The notes under the pieces: generated by a model | The model's database searches: none | What the model was told of the DNA's origin: nothing | What the model saw: the letters and a program-made list of their open reading frames with translations, nothing else | Source: Isotricha intestinalis | Lineage: Eukaryota > Ciliophora > Litostomatea > Vestibuliferida > Isotrichidae | NCBI GenBank assembly: GCA_023807065.1 | Contig: JAJJLU010003572.1 | Span: 1-50,926 of the forward strand | Length of the DNA: 50,926 nt | Direction of reading: 5' to 3' | Made by a program: the position numbers and the translations under genes | Shown: positions 37,101 through 46,849 of the stretch, piece by piece | How the letters are laid out: the number at the start of each line of letters is the position of its first letter | How positions within the stretch are numbered: position 1 is the stretch's first letter

Positions 37101-39028
37101 CTTTCAATTGAAAAATATAATAACATTATTTTATCATTTTTTGAATGAAAATTTAAGAAATCATTATAATAATTTATATCAAATTCACTTGCATTTTTTA
37201 TTTTTGAATTTACTAATGTTTCATATATATATCTTAGTAATACCATTTGATAATCATATTCTATATTTTTTTTTGTTATAATTTCTAAATTTTTATTATT
37301 TTTTATATTTGAAAATTTATTTGATATTTCTATATAATTTTCAGGAGTTTTTGATTCATATAAAAGAAAATTTTCAAAGTCATTTATATATTTAATTATA
37401 TCATTTTTTAAATCTTCATTTTTTTTTATAAAATTATATTTATCTATTATTTCTTTATGAGAATTTTTCACTAATTCTTTTATTGTTTTTAACATTGAAA
37501 CAACTCTTTCTTGTTTTTTATATTTATTTGAAAGAATAAATATTTTTCTATAAAATCTAAATTGTTGATTTTCTGATAAAAATAATACAGTTAAAAATAT
37601 AAAATCTAATCTTAAAATATCTTCTCTTCCGTAATTAAATCTATTTTTATAAGCAATATTACTTAATTTATTTATAAAATTAAAAGGTGAATAAGCTTTA
37701 TTTATTGAATTTATATTATATGATTCTATAAAATTTTTATTTTCTTCATTATTTGTTGGAATTTGTGACATAACTTTTTTTATTTTATGATTGCGTTTTT
37801 TTTTAGGTGAATTATCTAATCCTTCAAAATGCTCTTCATCATTTTTTTTCTGATTTAATTCTTCACAAATTTCACAATTGAAATCAGAACAATTTATTTT
37901 ATGATTAACAATCCAAGAAGTAATAAAATTATTTTGTGAAATATTATTTGTTTGAAAAAACCAACAAACTCCTAAAATATTTTTACTTAATATTGCTTGT
38001 GATGTAATATATTTATTAAAATTTGTGATTGTGATTATGAATTGTAATATAAAATAAATGATAGTGAAACAAGTAAATAAAATATAACTTGAATGAGAAT
38101 AAAAAATAAAAAACAATATTATTGAAACACAACATTGATTAATACAAATTATTCTAAATAAAGTTATTTCATTTATTGTAATATAAACTAAAGTAGTTGT
38201 ATCAATAAAAAAAATATAAAAAATATAAAAACCTAAACTTAGAATTCCCATTATAGTTAAAAAGTCAATAAATAATAAACCAATAGTAACAAGTTTTTGA
38301 TTTAAAAAATAATAATTATATTGAATGCTAATTAATATTTTTATAAAAACATAAACTTTATCACATTGTTCTCCTATAAAAGTATCAAATGGATATTTAT
38401 TAATATCACTTTCATGAAATTTAAATTTTAATAAAACGGAAAATTGAGTAAAATAAATTAATCTTGATAAAATATCTCCAATTGTTAATAAAATTAAAAT
38501 AAATAATTTTAATATATCAAAAAAATTATATTCACTTTTAAATATTATTGATAATATTAAAGAAATTGTACAATCAACTCCAAAAATACCAAAAATTCTT
38601 AAAAAGAAATAACTATAAAAATTTATTATAATTATACTTTTTATTTTTTGAAAAGTTGATTCTCTTTCATAATCAAAATCTTGAAAAGAATAAAGAGTAA
38701 TATAAAAAAAAATCCATAATATAATAAAAAGTAAAATTGTCGAATAAGTTGGTATTTGTTTTATTGTAAAATTATCATAATTAACAAGATAATTAAAAAA
38801 ATGATTAAAAGGAGAAACGTTAAATAAAAAATTTACTAACACCACTTCTTTATCATTATATTTTTTTCCATAATTAAAAAAATCTGGAATTAAACCAACT
38901 GTAAATGAAAAAATATCTATAAATTCAATGAAACAAAATAATGCAATAAATATTTTATTTGTTATTATACATAAAAATAATCTTTTATACATGTAATAAT
39001 AATAATTTTTAGATTCTTTGTTTTCCAT
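34184..39028 (-). CDS. Giant multi-TM protein with PAS-like region, ciliate type
   Basis: 1,614 aa. An N-terminal bundle of about ten TM helices occupies residues 15-340. A Cys380-x4-Cys385-x2-Cys388 zinc-knuckle-like motif follows. Next is a long helical region and a PAS-like part (about 640-800), with Leu-Asp-Tyr-Leu-Phe-Pro and Phe-Lys-Phe-Phe-Gly-Val-Thr-Pro-Glu-Ile. Three or more TM pairs in the C-terminal half enclose extracellular loops. This resembles the very large PAS/TM proteins expanded in ciliates, thought to be membrane sensors, but no cyclase or kinase domain is present. It could be a receptor or channel-like protein. The start at 39028 precedes the first TM helix directly. Confidence 0.7.
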   Translation of the reverse strand: MENKESKNYYYYMYKRLFLCIITNKIFIALFCFIEFIDIFSFTVGLIPDFFNYGKKYNDKEVVLVNFLFNVSPFNHFFNYLVNYDNFTIKQIPTYSTILLFIILWIFFYITLYSFQDFDYERESTFQKIKSIIIINFYSYFFLRIFGIFGVDCTISLILSIIFKSEYNFFDILKLFILILLTIGDILSRLIYFTQFSVLLKFKFHESDINKYPFDTFIGEQCDKVYVFIKILISIQYNYYFLNQKLVTIGLLFIDFLTIMGILSLGFYIFYIFFIDTTTLVYITINEITLFRIICINQCCVSIILFFIFYSHSSYILFTCFTIIYFILQFIITITNFNKYITSQAILSKNILGVCWFFQTNNISQNNFITSWIVNHKINCSDFNCEICEELNQKKNDEEHFEGLDNSPKKKRNHKIKKVMSQIPTNNEENKNFIESYNINSINKAYSPFNFINKLSNIAYKNRFNYGREDILRLDFIFLTVLFLSENQQFRFYRKIFILSNKYKKQERVVSMLKTIKELVKNSHKEIIDKYNFIKKNEDLKNDIIKYINDFENFLLYESKTPENYIEISNKFSNIKNNKNLEIITKKNIEYDYQMVLLRYIYETLVNSKIKNASEFDINYYNDFLNFHSKNDKIMLLYFSIERRIFTIIRGSKEILPFSGKNLDYLFPDFFKCYGINAFIEKLKNENILQEKNNIEFISKDFSYNDLIGYISSFKIEYSVYPTIKTEELLIDINYMFNFTKIIIFKIDNDSNEEYLFSLSSSLFKFFGVTPEILIILNKSEKKIFFHSLFTQMGINCSKSKYSFLFMHNEYLKYHKKLLNVEGLNECLNYEEMKNYQINFKQLISEKREIYFKLMKKFICDNSRTKYIVYHIKEQKKKNSELVDHLTILKQSFIISDLLKNNENEIIDVEEENENKENIGKINLKNLHFSGVNLSIFSQASMSAVSLNKNSISGIKGKINNKNEEKKVKYIQVYYFTLGIFFYGFSLMILTLIFLVVVLKENNFFKQIFDLFHSFRQMQRNLESISLSLFSNFCYYSGGTNNCVNYYEIYSYNLTNQFISFKNIPLIYKVILNELTLRFEITNSIFFNFEKDVYDLNFKKINYIKQFKIEKYKILIDDDYINILRDNILFMDLIREYINWITQITNNNKYLTEKFYLFNLEMNKLNNEILIPAGNNIHLNQFQKNMFLIVLNCPLIHFGLNSCSEIIKEEFQLALKQLNSYLLCFFLVLLFLHVILYITCNIFLNIFLKMFKSNILPMNIQFENKNYFLFIKQKYFKLKELCYFYQDNPNNIINTININRKNFKKEEKEKLNKTNKNEDINENKSIYFPQLNKSHFVKLIRSYQIIILISFLLYFIYAIVFYIYIHLGKNKLNSLVEYSIINQQLDSLTYDNFNSLIYLILTNSSRYDIGERIYNKKNYDYLFEKMNYLHQIIREKETMEFVHKKTFPPMNTLIDLNFLNGKIYDETFNTVLNNIGGDLNDFLKVLSNHFPVSTIGDDTMFIKNVLYLLNQLYNQYFNGKFHEIENQINTDKLFNLYTFVLIINKIMRYYFNESIFIKEIDEVFNHFSSLIIPYLILNMILEIVIFLILYFYIVSKIKITHNKLSSFIKSLTVK

Positions 39029-39371
39029 ATTTTTTTAATAATGTTTTATTTAATTTATTTCAATTTTGATTTTATTTTTAATTTTTAAAATTATGTTTTA
39101 ATTAGACTATAAATTATTATTTATATATTTTAATATATTGATATATATTTAAAAATGTTGATTACTTTGATCGTTCAAAAATCTTTTATTTATATTATTT
39201 ATTTTATGCTTTTACTTTTATGTTTGAATTGTCTAATTTTTGATATTATTATTTAGAGGAATATTCAACAAATGAGAAAAAAATGAAATAAAATAAAAAA
39301 ATTTGTTTTCTGAGCTTACCTTGATTATTTTTATTTTAATTTTTAATTATATATCTAATTATATTACTGAA
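39029..39371. other. Upstream region of the giant TM gene, nothing recognised
   Basis: A+T-rich and presumably the promoter of the minus-strand gene. No motif stands out. Confidence 0.5.
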
Positions 39372-39826
39372 ATTAAATATCAAATGGATGATATTGAAAA
39401 TTTCATTACAATGATTATATAGTTTATTTAATTGAGATATTATTTTTTAATAAAATATATTAACACTATTAACTGTATTAATATTTATTAGGAAGTTTAA
39501 TTGATTATTAAGAATAATTCATAACCCTTTTTCTTTAAGTAATGAGATTGTATTTAATTTTATTAATCATTATTTTTGTTATAAAATTATATCAGCATCA
39601 ATTTATTATATTATTATAGATTATATTTCAACATTTATTGTATCAAATAATTGAAATATTTTTATTATTGATAAATAGATTAACTATTATTTCAAGTTTA
39701 ATTCATTAGAAAAATAGAACTTAATTTTTGTGATTTAAATGAAAATACCGGAAGGAATATTGTTAAAAGAGGAATCATGAAATTAATAGAATTAACTCTT
39801 CTTTAATAAAAGAAGAAATTATTTAA
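39372..39826 (+). pseudogene. Decayed copy of the multi-TM family at 5.3 and 50.4 kb
   Basis: Plus-strand translation, switching frames, recovers family landmarks in order. These are Tyr-Gln-Met-Asp-Asp (compare Tyr-Arg-Trp-Met-Lys-Asp at 50.9 kb), Ile-Lys-Tyr-Ile-Asn-Thr, Leu-Gly-Ser-Leu-Ile near 39490, Ile-Ser-Ser-Leu-Ile, Leu-Asn-Phe-Cys-Asp-Leu-Asn-Glu-Asn near 39720, and Ile-Val-Lys-Arg-Gly-Ile. Several stops and small indels break it. It is a relic left between two genes. Confidence 0.7.
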
Positions 39827-40068
39827 TTAAAATTATTTTTTTTATAAACAAAATTTTGGAAATTTTTGATGATATTTGAAATTTAAATTCCCAATTTTGA
39901 TTATAATTATTTATTTATTTATTCTTAAAATATTTTATATTATTATTAATTTATATTCTATTAATCATTATAATTAAATGAAAATAATTAAAATATAAAA
40001 ATAAAAATGAATTCTATATATTGATAAATATTATTTTTTAAAATATATTAATTAATAGAAAATATTTA
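39827..40068. other. 3' flank between relic and FG gene, nothing recognised
   Basis: A/T repeats only. Confidence 0.5.
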
Positions 40069-42096
40069 TTATTTCTTTACTCCAAAACTAAAAAAATTAT
40101 TTCCATTATTTGAATTTCCAAATAAACTAGTTTTAATTTGATTTTGAAACAAAGGTTTATTGATATCATTATTATTATTTTTATCAGGAGAAGAAAAGAC
40201 ATTAGCAATTTGAGCTTGAGTATTATTTAAAAAAGGATTTGAATCATTTACTAAAGAACTAGAATTATTTGATTTTGAAGAAGATAAATTATTACTTTGA
40301 AATATACTTGTTTTGTTTTCTATATTTGAAGCACTTATTGGATTGTTATCTTTCATTGTAATTGTTTGACCACCAAATAAACTATTTGATTCTTTCTGTT
40401 TTGTTGGAGAAGAAAAATTTACATTTTCAAAAAGTTTATTATTGCCATTATTATTAATATTATTATTTGTTATGATATTATTAGATGAAAATAATGATGT
40501 TGGATTTGATGAAATTACTATATTTGTTTTCTCATTTTGGAATATTGATTTTTGAGTTTCTGAATTATTATTTGATGGATTATTTATTTGCCCAGTTAAA
40601 TTTTGAGGAACTTGGAATAGCGTTTTTTCTTTATTTATGTCTGCAAATAATGGCTTTGGATTATTTTCTTTTTTTTCATTATTATTTGAAAATACAGTTT
40701 TTGTTTCATTATTTGATGAAAATATTGTTTTTTCTTTATTTGAAGAATCTATTTCTTTTTTATCTGTATTAATTCCAAAAAGAGAATTTCCATTTTTCTT
40801 ATTTTCAAATAATGTATTTTCTTCTTTTTTATCGTTATTAAATAATGAAGTTTTGTTTTCTTCTTTTTTCTTATTATCTATCAATGATGATTTATTATCT
40901 TTATTTTTCTCATTATTATTATTAAATGAATTATTATCTCCAAAAGAATTAAATAAAGAAAAACTATTATTATTATTATTATTATTATTATTTTCATTAT
41001 TATTATTATTTTTATTTATTCCAGAAAAAGACATTTCTCCACTTTTCATTGTTGATAAAGTAATTTTAGGCTTTTTTTCACCTTTAATATTAAAACTTTC
41101 TTCTTTTAATTTTTTTAATTTTTTAAAAGACTCTAATCTATCATTTTTTTCTTTTTCACTTTTTAAAGTAATTTCTTCAAATTTGTCTAATTTTTTTTTA
41201 TAATAATTTGCAATGATATTTTTTCTAGTTTGATAATCTTTTTGAAAATCATAAGAAACAAAATATTTTCCTCTAAATTTTTCTATTTCTTTAATACTTT
41301 CTAATCTTTTTTTATCAATATCATTTTTAATATCATCTAAAGATCTTAAAGTCATACTCATTAAAGAAGTATTATTATTATTTTTTGTTGAAGATATACT
41401 TAAATTACTTTCATTAATATTATTTATTTTATTTCCTTCAATTTGAAAATTATTTATATTTGAAATTATTTTATTTTCACTTTTTAAAGGAGAATTATTA
41501 TCTTCTTCTATTTTATTATTTATTATATTTTCTCTTTCTCTTTTTTTATTCAATTTAAATGTATTTTGATTATAATTTTTATTTTCTATTTTAAAAGGAT
41601 TTATTTCTTTACTTAAATTATTATAATTTTGAGTAAAATTATAATAATTCATGTTTTGGTAATAATTTTTATTTTTAATCATTTCTTCTTCTTTAAAATT
41701 ATTTTTGACCTCTTTTTGGCTAAAATAATTTATTTTATTAAAAGGATTTTTTTTATATTCTTCTCTAGTCATTTTTTTTGGAAAAGTATTTAAATCTTTA
41801 TTTAAAATACTATTTTGTTCAGTAAAACTTTCATATAAAGAACTTGGAACATCATAAAAATTTATTTGTTCTATATTATCATAAATTCTTTGTTCATTTA
41901 AATTTCTATTTTCATTATTTGATTCTACTTTTAATTCAAATAAATTTTGAATTTTTTGACCTACTTTTTTTACTGAATTATAAAATTTTGATATTAAACT
42001 TTTATTTTTTTCATTTTCTTCTTTTTTGTTGTTTGAATTATTTATAGTGTAATAATATTCGTTCATATTTGCAAATATTTTTATATTTAATTTCAT
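40069..42096 (-). CDS. FG-nucleoporin-like protein
   Basis: 675 aa, Asn/Ser/Lys-rich and predicted disordered. The C-terminal half carries Ser-Leu-Phe-Gly motifs, Ser-Phe-Gly, and many related Leu/Ile-Phe pairs spaced by polar residues. It ends in Phe-Phe-Ser-Phe-Gly-Val-Lys-Lys. This fits an FG-repeat nucleoporin lining the nuclear pore. An N-terminal amphipathic helix (about 33-55, Ile-Ser-Lys-Phe-Tyr-x-x-Val-Lys-Lys-Val) could bind membrane as in Nup1/Nup60/Nup153. A central helical region (about 250-330) may anchor it. FG density is low, so a generic disordered protein remains possible. A second ATG eleven codons in could be the true start. Confidence 0.55.
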   Translation of the reverse strand: MKLNIKIFANMNEYYYTINNSNNKKEENEKNKSLISKFYNSVKKVGQKIQNLFELKVESNNENRNLNEQRIYDNIEQINFYDVPSSLYESFTEQNSILNKDLNTFPKKMTREEYKKNPFNKINYFSQKEVKNNFKEEEMIKNKNYYQNMNYYNFTQNYNNLSKEINPFKIENKNYNQNTFKLNKKRERENIINNKIEEDNNSPLKSENKIISNINNFQIEGNKINNINESNLSISSTKNNNNTSLMSMTLRSLDDIKNDIDKKRLESIKEIEKFRGKYFVSYDFQKDYQTRKNIIANYYKKKLDKFEEITLKSEKEKNDRLESFKKLKKLKEESFNIKGEKKPKITLSTMKSGEMSFSGINKNNNNNENNNNNNNNNSFSLFNSFGDNNSFNNNNEKNKDNKSSLIDNKKKEENKTSLFNNDKKEENTLFENKKNGNSLFGINTDKKEIDSSNKEKTIFSSNNETKTVFSNNNEKKENNPKPLFADINKEKTLFQVPQNLTGQINNPSNNNSETQKSIFQNEKTNIVISSNPTSLFSSNNIITNNNINNNGNNKLFENVNFSSPTKQKESNSLFGGQTITMKDNNPISASNIENKTSIFQSNNLSSSKSNNSSSLVNDSNPFLNNTQAQIANVFSSPDKNNNNDINKPLFQNQIKTSLFGNSNNGNNFFSFGVKK

Positions 42097-42503
42097 AAAA
42101 AATAAATGTTTAATTTATATAAAAGATAATTTATAATTTTTTTAAAAATGCAATGACAATTTTTATAAAAAGTGCCAAATAATATTATAAAAAATGTCAT
42201 TAAAAAAATCTTATAAAAATATTCAAGAACTCAAATATTATTTTTTGGGTTATTAATCTTTTATTAAATTGAATTCTAAATTCTTTCTTTTTAATTTTTA
42301 GAAATTATATTTAATTCTTTCTTTATAATAAAAGATAATTTTTTTAAATTTTTGAATATATTAATCATATAATATATTTATTACTATTATTCAATAAATA
42401 TTTTTACAAATATACATTTCCATATATTTGAATGAAATAATTTTAAATAATAAAAAAGAAATTAATTCAAAAAAAAAGTTTTAAGTGAAAATTAAAAAAA
42501 AAA
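42097..42503. other. Intergenic region, nothing recognised
   Basis: 407 bp. Two short near-duplicate stretches with TGCCAAATAATATTATAAAAAATG-like content lie near 42130-42200, too short to interpret. Confidence 0.45.
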
Positions 42504-45500
42504 TTAATTTAATTTAAGTCCTAATCCAATACTATTTTCATCTTCTTTTTGAACAATAAAATTAGAAAGATTATCTAAACTTTCATTATCTTGAAGAGTT
42601 TTAGTAATTCCTCTATTATCATTAGTTTCTTTATGATGATTTTTAATTAAAGGAATTTGATTAAAAGTTTCATTTTTTTTATCAATAATGATAGTACTGT
42701 CTTTTTTATTAGTTTCATTTAATTTTTCCATTTCAATTTTATATTGAATTAAACAAGGTTCAATGAAAATTTTAGTAGTTTGTAATTTTTCTTCCATTAT
42801 TTTCATAATAGTATTTAAAAAAATTTTAGTTTTTCCTAAATCATTAATTTCAAATTCAAAATCAAAAAATTTAATATAAATTAAATTTTCAGTTAATTTA
42901 AAATTCAAATCAATTTGAGGAAGAATTGCTTTTCCTAAAATATTATTTTTTCCTTTTTCATTATTATAATAAACCCATTCAAAATTTTCATAATCAAAAT
43001 AAACTTCAATTCCTTTAGAAAATAAACTAAAAATATAATTTACTTCAAAATTATTATTTTCCATTAATTTTTCAAATGTATCAATTTCTTGTTTTAAATA
43101 ATTAATATATTGAACAATTTGTTCTGTTTTTTTTTCATTACTTAAATTAATTAAATATTCATAAATATATTTTTTCATTGTATACAATTGTTTTTGTAAT
43201 TTTAATCCACTTTCTACTTTAACAACACTTTTCATTTGAGGTTGATTTATATAATTTTGATATTCACTAATAATAGATAAACAAGAAGAAATATATTGTT
43301 GAAATAAATTTAATCTTATAATACCAAAATTAACTTTTAAAATATCTGGATTATTATCATTTGGTTTTATAAAAGAAATATTAAAACCATAAGATTGAAT
43401 TTTACTATTTATTTCTAATAAATTTAATTGAGTTATTTCTCCATTTCCCATTTTAATTGAAATTCCTTTTGATTTTAATTTACTTTGTTGTGGTCTATTC
43501 ATTATTTTATTTACATTAAAATTATTTATTGCTTGACTTACTGAATAATTATTTTTTTCCTTAGTTAATTCTATTATTTGTAATGCTGGATTATTGTTTT
43601 CATTTACATTTAAAAATGATGATATAAAATTATTTTTTGTATTTGAAGGTTTGTTTGAATTATTATATAAATTTAAAGGAGTTTTTCCACGTAATATATT
43701 TGGATTATTGTTTGTTTTTGGAATTTTATTTTTTGAATTATTTGATAATTGATTAAATGCTTCATTTATTACTTTTTGACTTTGTTCATATTGTGGATTA
43801 TATTTTTTAATTAATTTTGATATTGAATTTTCATCAGTTTTAACATTGAAACTTCCTCTTTTTTGATTTAAAATATTGGAATTATTATTTATATTATTAT
43901 TATTTATATTATTTCTTCTACTATTTGGATTTGATATTTGTACTCTTTCTCCAGAAATTAATTTATTTGGTCCAAAAGTAATATTTTTAATTCCTAAATT
44001 AAACATAAATTTTTCTTTAGAAACATTTAATTTAACATCAATTCCTCCTAATTTTAAATTAATCAAATCATTATTATTATTTTTCAATAAATTAAGACTA
44101 AAATTAACTCCTTTAATTAAGAATTCTCCTGTAAAAGAAATATTAATATTATCAGGATTGGGATTATCTTCAGTAGCTTTAGACATTTGATTATTATTAT
44201 TTAAATTACTTATTGTAGAAACAGATTTTTTATCTTTATCTTTTTCTTTTTTTAAATCAATAGAATTATTTAATTCCATCATATCATTAAAACATAAATT
44301 AAAAAATCTACTAAATTCTAATCTTAAAGGATTAATAGTTTTTCCATAAATTGAACTTTTACATTTTTTACACCAATAAAAATAATATAACCAATCTCTA
44401 ACTAACATTTTTTTTTTATATAGGAAAATTTTACTTAATTGAGAACGTTTATTATCATTAACATAATTCAACATTTCTTTAACAATTGGATTATTTTTAT
44501 TATAAGGTTTTTTCATTGGTTTAAAATCTTGTACTTGTTCTAAAACAGAAAATTCTCTTATAAATTTTTTAAAGTTATTAAATATATTAAGTAAATCAGG
44601 AAATAAATTTACATTTAATTCACTTGAAGCATATTGAAAATAAATTCTAAAATTTTTTTCTCTTTTATTAAATAAATCTATATTTCCTTTATCTAAATTT
44701 TGAGTTCCAAAATTTCCTTTACAATTAAAATCTTTAACAAGGAATTGAGTATTCTTTAAATAAGAAAATTTACCAAAATTTAAATTTTTTAACATATCAT
44801 AATAAGTTTCTTTTAATTTTCCTTCTTCATCAAAAGAATTATTTAAAGTATCACTTGGAATTAAAATTTTTGCATTAGATTCCCAATAAACATCAAATTT
44901 TTGTAATTTAAAATTATTTCTTTTCATTATTCCTTCTGAACTTAAAATTATTTCAAAATTATCTATTTTAAATCCTAAAGCAATATCACCTGTATAATTT
45001 ATTAATTGATCATCTTCAAATCTTATATGAATATTTTTTAAATTTGCATTTATTGAGAAATTTTTAGAATAATAAAATTTAAAAAAACTTTTAAACATTT
45101 TATTTATCATTTTAGATATTTTTCCTTTATCTTTAAAAATTTCAAGTAATTTTTCTTTTGTGAAAATACTATTATCAAATATATTTACTTTTTTTTGGAA
45201 AATATTAAAAGAATTATTTTCTTTTTCATCATAAGGATCTTTAATATGATTTTGATTTTCTTCAACAAAAGAATTTAAATTTTTAATAATCCATTTATAA
45301 GAAGGAGTTAAAATAACATCAATTCCATCTATTAATATATTTAAAGGTTTTTCTCCTATTATATTCATTATTGAAGCTGCTATTGAAATTTTAGATATTA
45401 AACCTGCTTTTAACCAAAAAGAATAATTTTTATCATCTAATGTTTCATTTATTTTATCTGGTCTTAAATTTAAATTTTCTAATTTTAATGTTTCTCCACT

Positions 45501-45593
45501 CATTACTCCTATTTGAAATTGATCTTTTGTAAATCCATGTAAATATTCGTTTATGTATTTCTCTATATATGGGTAAAAACTGTTTTTCAACAT
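42504..45593 (-). CDS. Short VPS13-type (chorein N-terminal) lipid-transfer-like protein
   Basis: 1,029 aa. Residues 1-110 match the chorein N-terminal domain of VPS13/ATG2 bridge-like lipid-transfer proteins: Tyr-Ile-x-x-Tyr-Leu, Gly-x-x-x-Asp-Gln-Phe-Gln-Ile-Gly-Val, Gly-Glu-x-x-Leu-x-Asn-Leu and Asp-Gly-Ile-Asp-Val-Ile-Leu-Thr-Pro. Later strand-rich segments such as Asn-Ile-His-Ile-Arg-Phe-Glu-Asp at about 186-193 continue the groove pattern. VPS13 proteins of yeast and animals exceed 3,000 aa with WD40-like and PH modules, which are absent here. Asn-rich linkers interrupt the region from about 560 to 720. It is either a naturally short paralogue or the first exon of a longer gene; the frame ends at a TAA at 42504. 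Confidence 0.8.
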   Translation of the reverse strand: MLKNSFYPYIEKYINEYLHGFTKDQFQIGVMSGETLKLENLNLRPDKINETLDDKNYSFWLKAGLISKISIAASIMNIIGEKPLNILIDGIDVILTPSYKWIIKNLNSFVEENQNHIKDPYDEKENNSFNIFQKKVNIFDNSIFTKEKLLEIFKDKGKISKMINKMFKSFFKFYYSKNFSINANLKNIHIRFEDDQLINYTGDIALGFKIDNFEIILSSEGIMKRNNFKLQKFDVYWESNAKILIPSDTLNNSFDEEGKLKETYYDMLKNLNFGKFSYLKNTQFLVKDFNCKGNFGTQNLDKGNIDLFNKREKNFRIYFQYASSELNVNLFPDLLNIFNNFKKFIREFSVLEQVQDFKPMKKPYNKNNPIVKEMLNYVNDNKRSQLSKIFLYKKKMLVRDWLYYFYWCKKCKSSIYGKTINPLRLEFSRFFNLCFNDMMELNNSIDLKKEKDKDKKSVSTISNLNNNNQMSKATEDNPNPDNINISFTGEFLIKGVNFSLNLLKNNNNDLINLKLGGIDVKLNVSKEKFMFNLGIKNITFGPNKLISGERVQISNPNSRRNNINNNNINNNSNILNQKRGSFNVKTDENSISKLIKKYNPQYEQSQKVINEAFNQLSNNSKNKIPKTNNNPNILRGKTPLNLYNNSNKPSNTKNNFISSFLNVNENNNPALQIIELTKEKNNYSVSQAINNFNVNKIMNRPQQSKLKSKGISIKMGNGEITQLNLLEINSKIQSYGFNISFIKPNDNNPDILKVNFGIIRLNLFQQYISSCLSIISEYQNYINQPQMKSVVKVESGLKLQKQLYTMKKYIYEYLINLSNEKKTEQIVQYINYLKQEIDTFEKLMENNNFEVNYIFSLFSKGIEVYFDYENFEWVYYNNEKGKNNILGKAILPQIDLNFKLTENLIYIKFFDFEFEINDLGKTKIFLNTIMKIMEEKLQTTKIFIEPCLIQYKIEMEKLNETNKKDSTIIIDKKNETFNQIPLIKNHHKETNDNRGITKTLQDNESLDNLSNFIVQKEDENSIGLGLKLN

Positions 45594-45694
45594 TTTTTTT
45601 TGGATTATTTTTGTTTTTTTAATTATTTTTTATATTTTTTTTTTTAAAAAATTTAAGTTTTTAATATTTGTTTTTTTGGAATAAAATTATTTTT

Positions 45695-46786
45695 TTAAAC
45701 TTCGTAAATATATTTATAAATAAATTTTTTAACTTGTTCATTTTCTAAATATTTTAACATAATTTCTTTTTTATTTAATTTATCCATAAATCCATAATTA
45801 CTAAGACTTTTACTTAAATAATTAGTACTTGAATTATTAACAGAATAATAATTAGAATAATTATTTTGATAAATTTCAGGTAATTCTTTAGAATCTTCAG
45901 TATTAAAATTACTTTTAACATCATTAATAATTTCTTTTAAATTTTTCATATAAATATTATTATTTTTATAATTAATTTCTCTATAATAATTAATTAATTT
46001 ATCATTTTCTTTTTTGGTATTTGAAATATCTTTTTTTATTCTCTCTATAATAAAATTCATTTTAAATTTTAAATCTTTTTCAATCTGTTCTTTTATATTT
46101 AAATATTCTTTGGTTTTTTTATAAGAATTTCCAGTTGTAGTAATTAATAAATTTTTTTCTTCATTATTTTTATTTAAAGAAATATTAGAATAATCAGAAG
46201 AAATATTATTTAGTATTGAAGAATTAATATTTTTTTCTTCATTTTCTTTTTTGTCTTTTTCATTTAATATTTTTAATTTATATTTTAAATAATAATTCAT
46301 ATCTCTAACATTTTCAAGTTGTTTTTCAAAGAAATTATTATCTTCTTCAAATTCATCAAATTTATTTTGAATTTGATTATAATAAGAAATATTCTTATCA
46401 AGAGATTTAATCATATTATTTAATTTAATATTTTCTTCTTTAAATTTCCCTTTATAATTAAAATTTACTTTTTCATGATATTCTTTTAATTTTAATTTTA
46501 ATTGATTAATTAAATCCTTTATTCCTTTATTTAATTCTTGTCTTTCATAATTTAAAACTTCTTTATATTCTTCATAAGATTTTTTTTTTTTATTATCACA
46601 TAATTTTCCAACATCTTCTATTTGTTCATTTATTTTATCTAATTTTTTATGTAATTCTTGTGACATTGCTATATCCACATAGGAATCTATATTTGTGTCT
46701 GTGTAATAATGGTATTTTCTAGATTTTGATTTTTCATTATCTAAGTTTACTTGAGAGGAAGAAATTTTTAAGTTATTTTTTCTCAT
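45695..46786 (-). CDS. Coiled-coil protein
   Basis: 363 aa, strongly charged, with heptad-like coiled coil over about 40-180 and 225-300, and a Ser/Asn-rich break between. The N-terminus is basic. There is no TM segment or known domain. Many cilium and basal-body proteins look like this, but nothing specific supports it. It is separated from the VPS13-type gene by about 100 bp, in the same direction. Upstream lies the 2.5-kb repeat field. Confidence 0.6.
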   Translation of the reverse strand: MRKNNLKISSSQVNLDNEKSKSRKYHYYTDTNIDSYVDIAMSQELHKKLDKINEQIEDVGKLCDNKKKKSYEEYKEVLNYERQELNKGIKDLINQLKLKLKEYHEKVNFNYKGKFKEENIKLNNMIKSLDKNISYYNQIQNKFDEFEEDNNFFEKQLENVRDMNYYLKYKLKILNEKDKKENEEKNINSSILNNISSDYSNISLNKNNEEKNLLITTTGNSYKKTKEYLNIKEQIEKDLKFKMNFIIERIKKDISNTKKENDKLINYYREINYKNNNIYMKNLKEIINDVKSNFNTEDSKELPEIYQNNYSNYYSVNNSSTNYLSKSLSNYGFMDKLNKKEIMLKYLENEQVKKFIYKYIYEV

Positions 46787-46849
46787 TTTTTTTATAAATT
46801 TTTATTATAAATTTATTAAATTAAAATAATGTTTATTAAAAACATTTTT

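Noticed and set aside
40485..41203. Plus-strand frames of 95 and 188 codons inside the FG-like gene
   Set aside because: They are Leu/Phe/Ser-rich mirror translations of the Asn/Lys-rich minus-strand gene.
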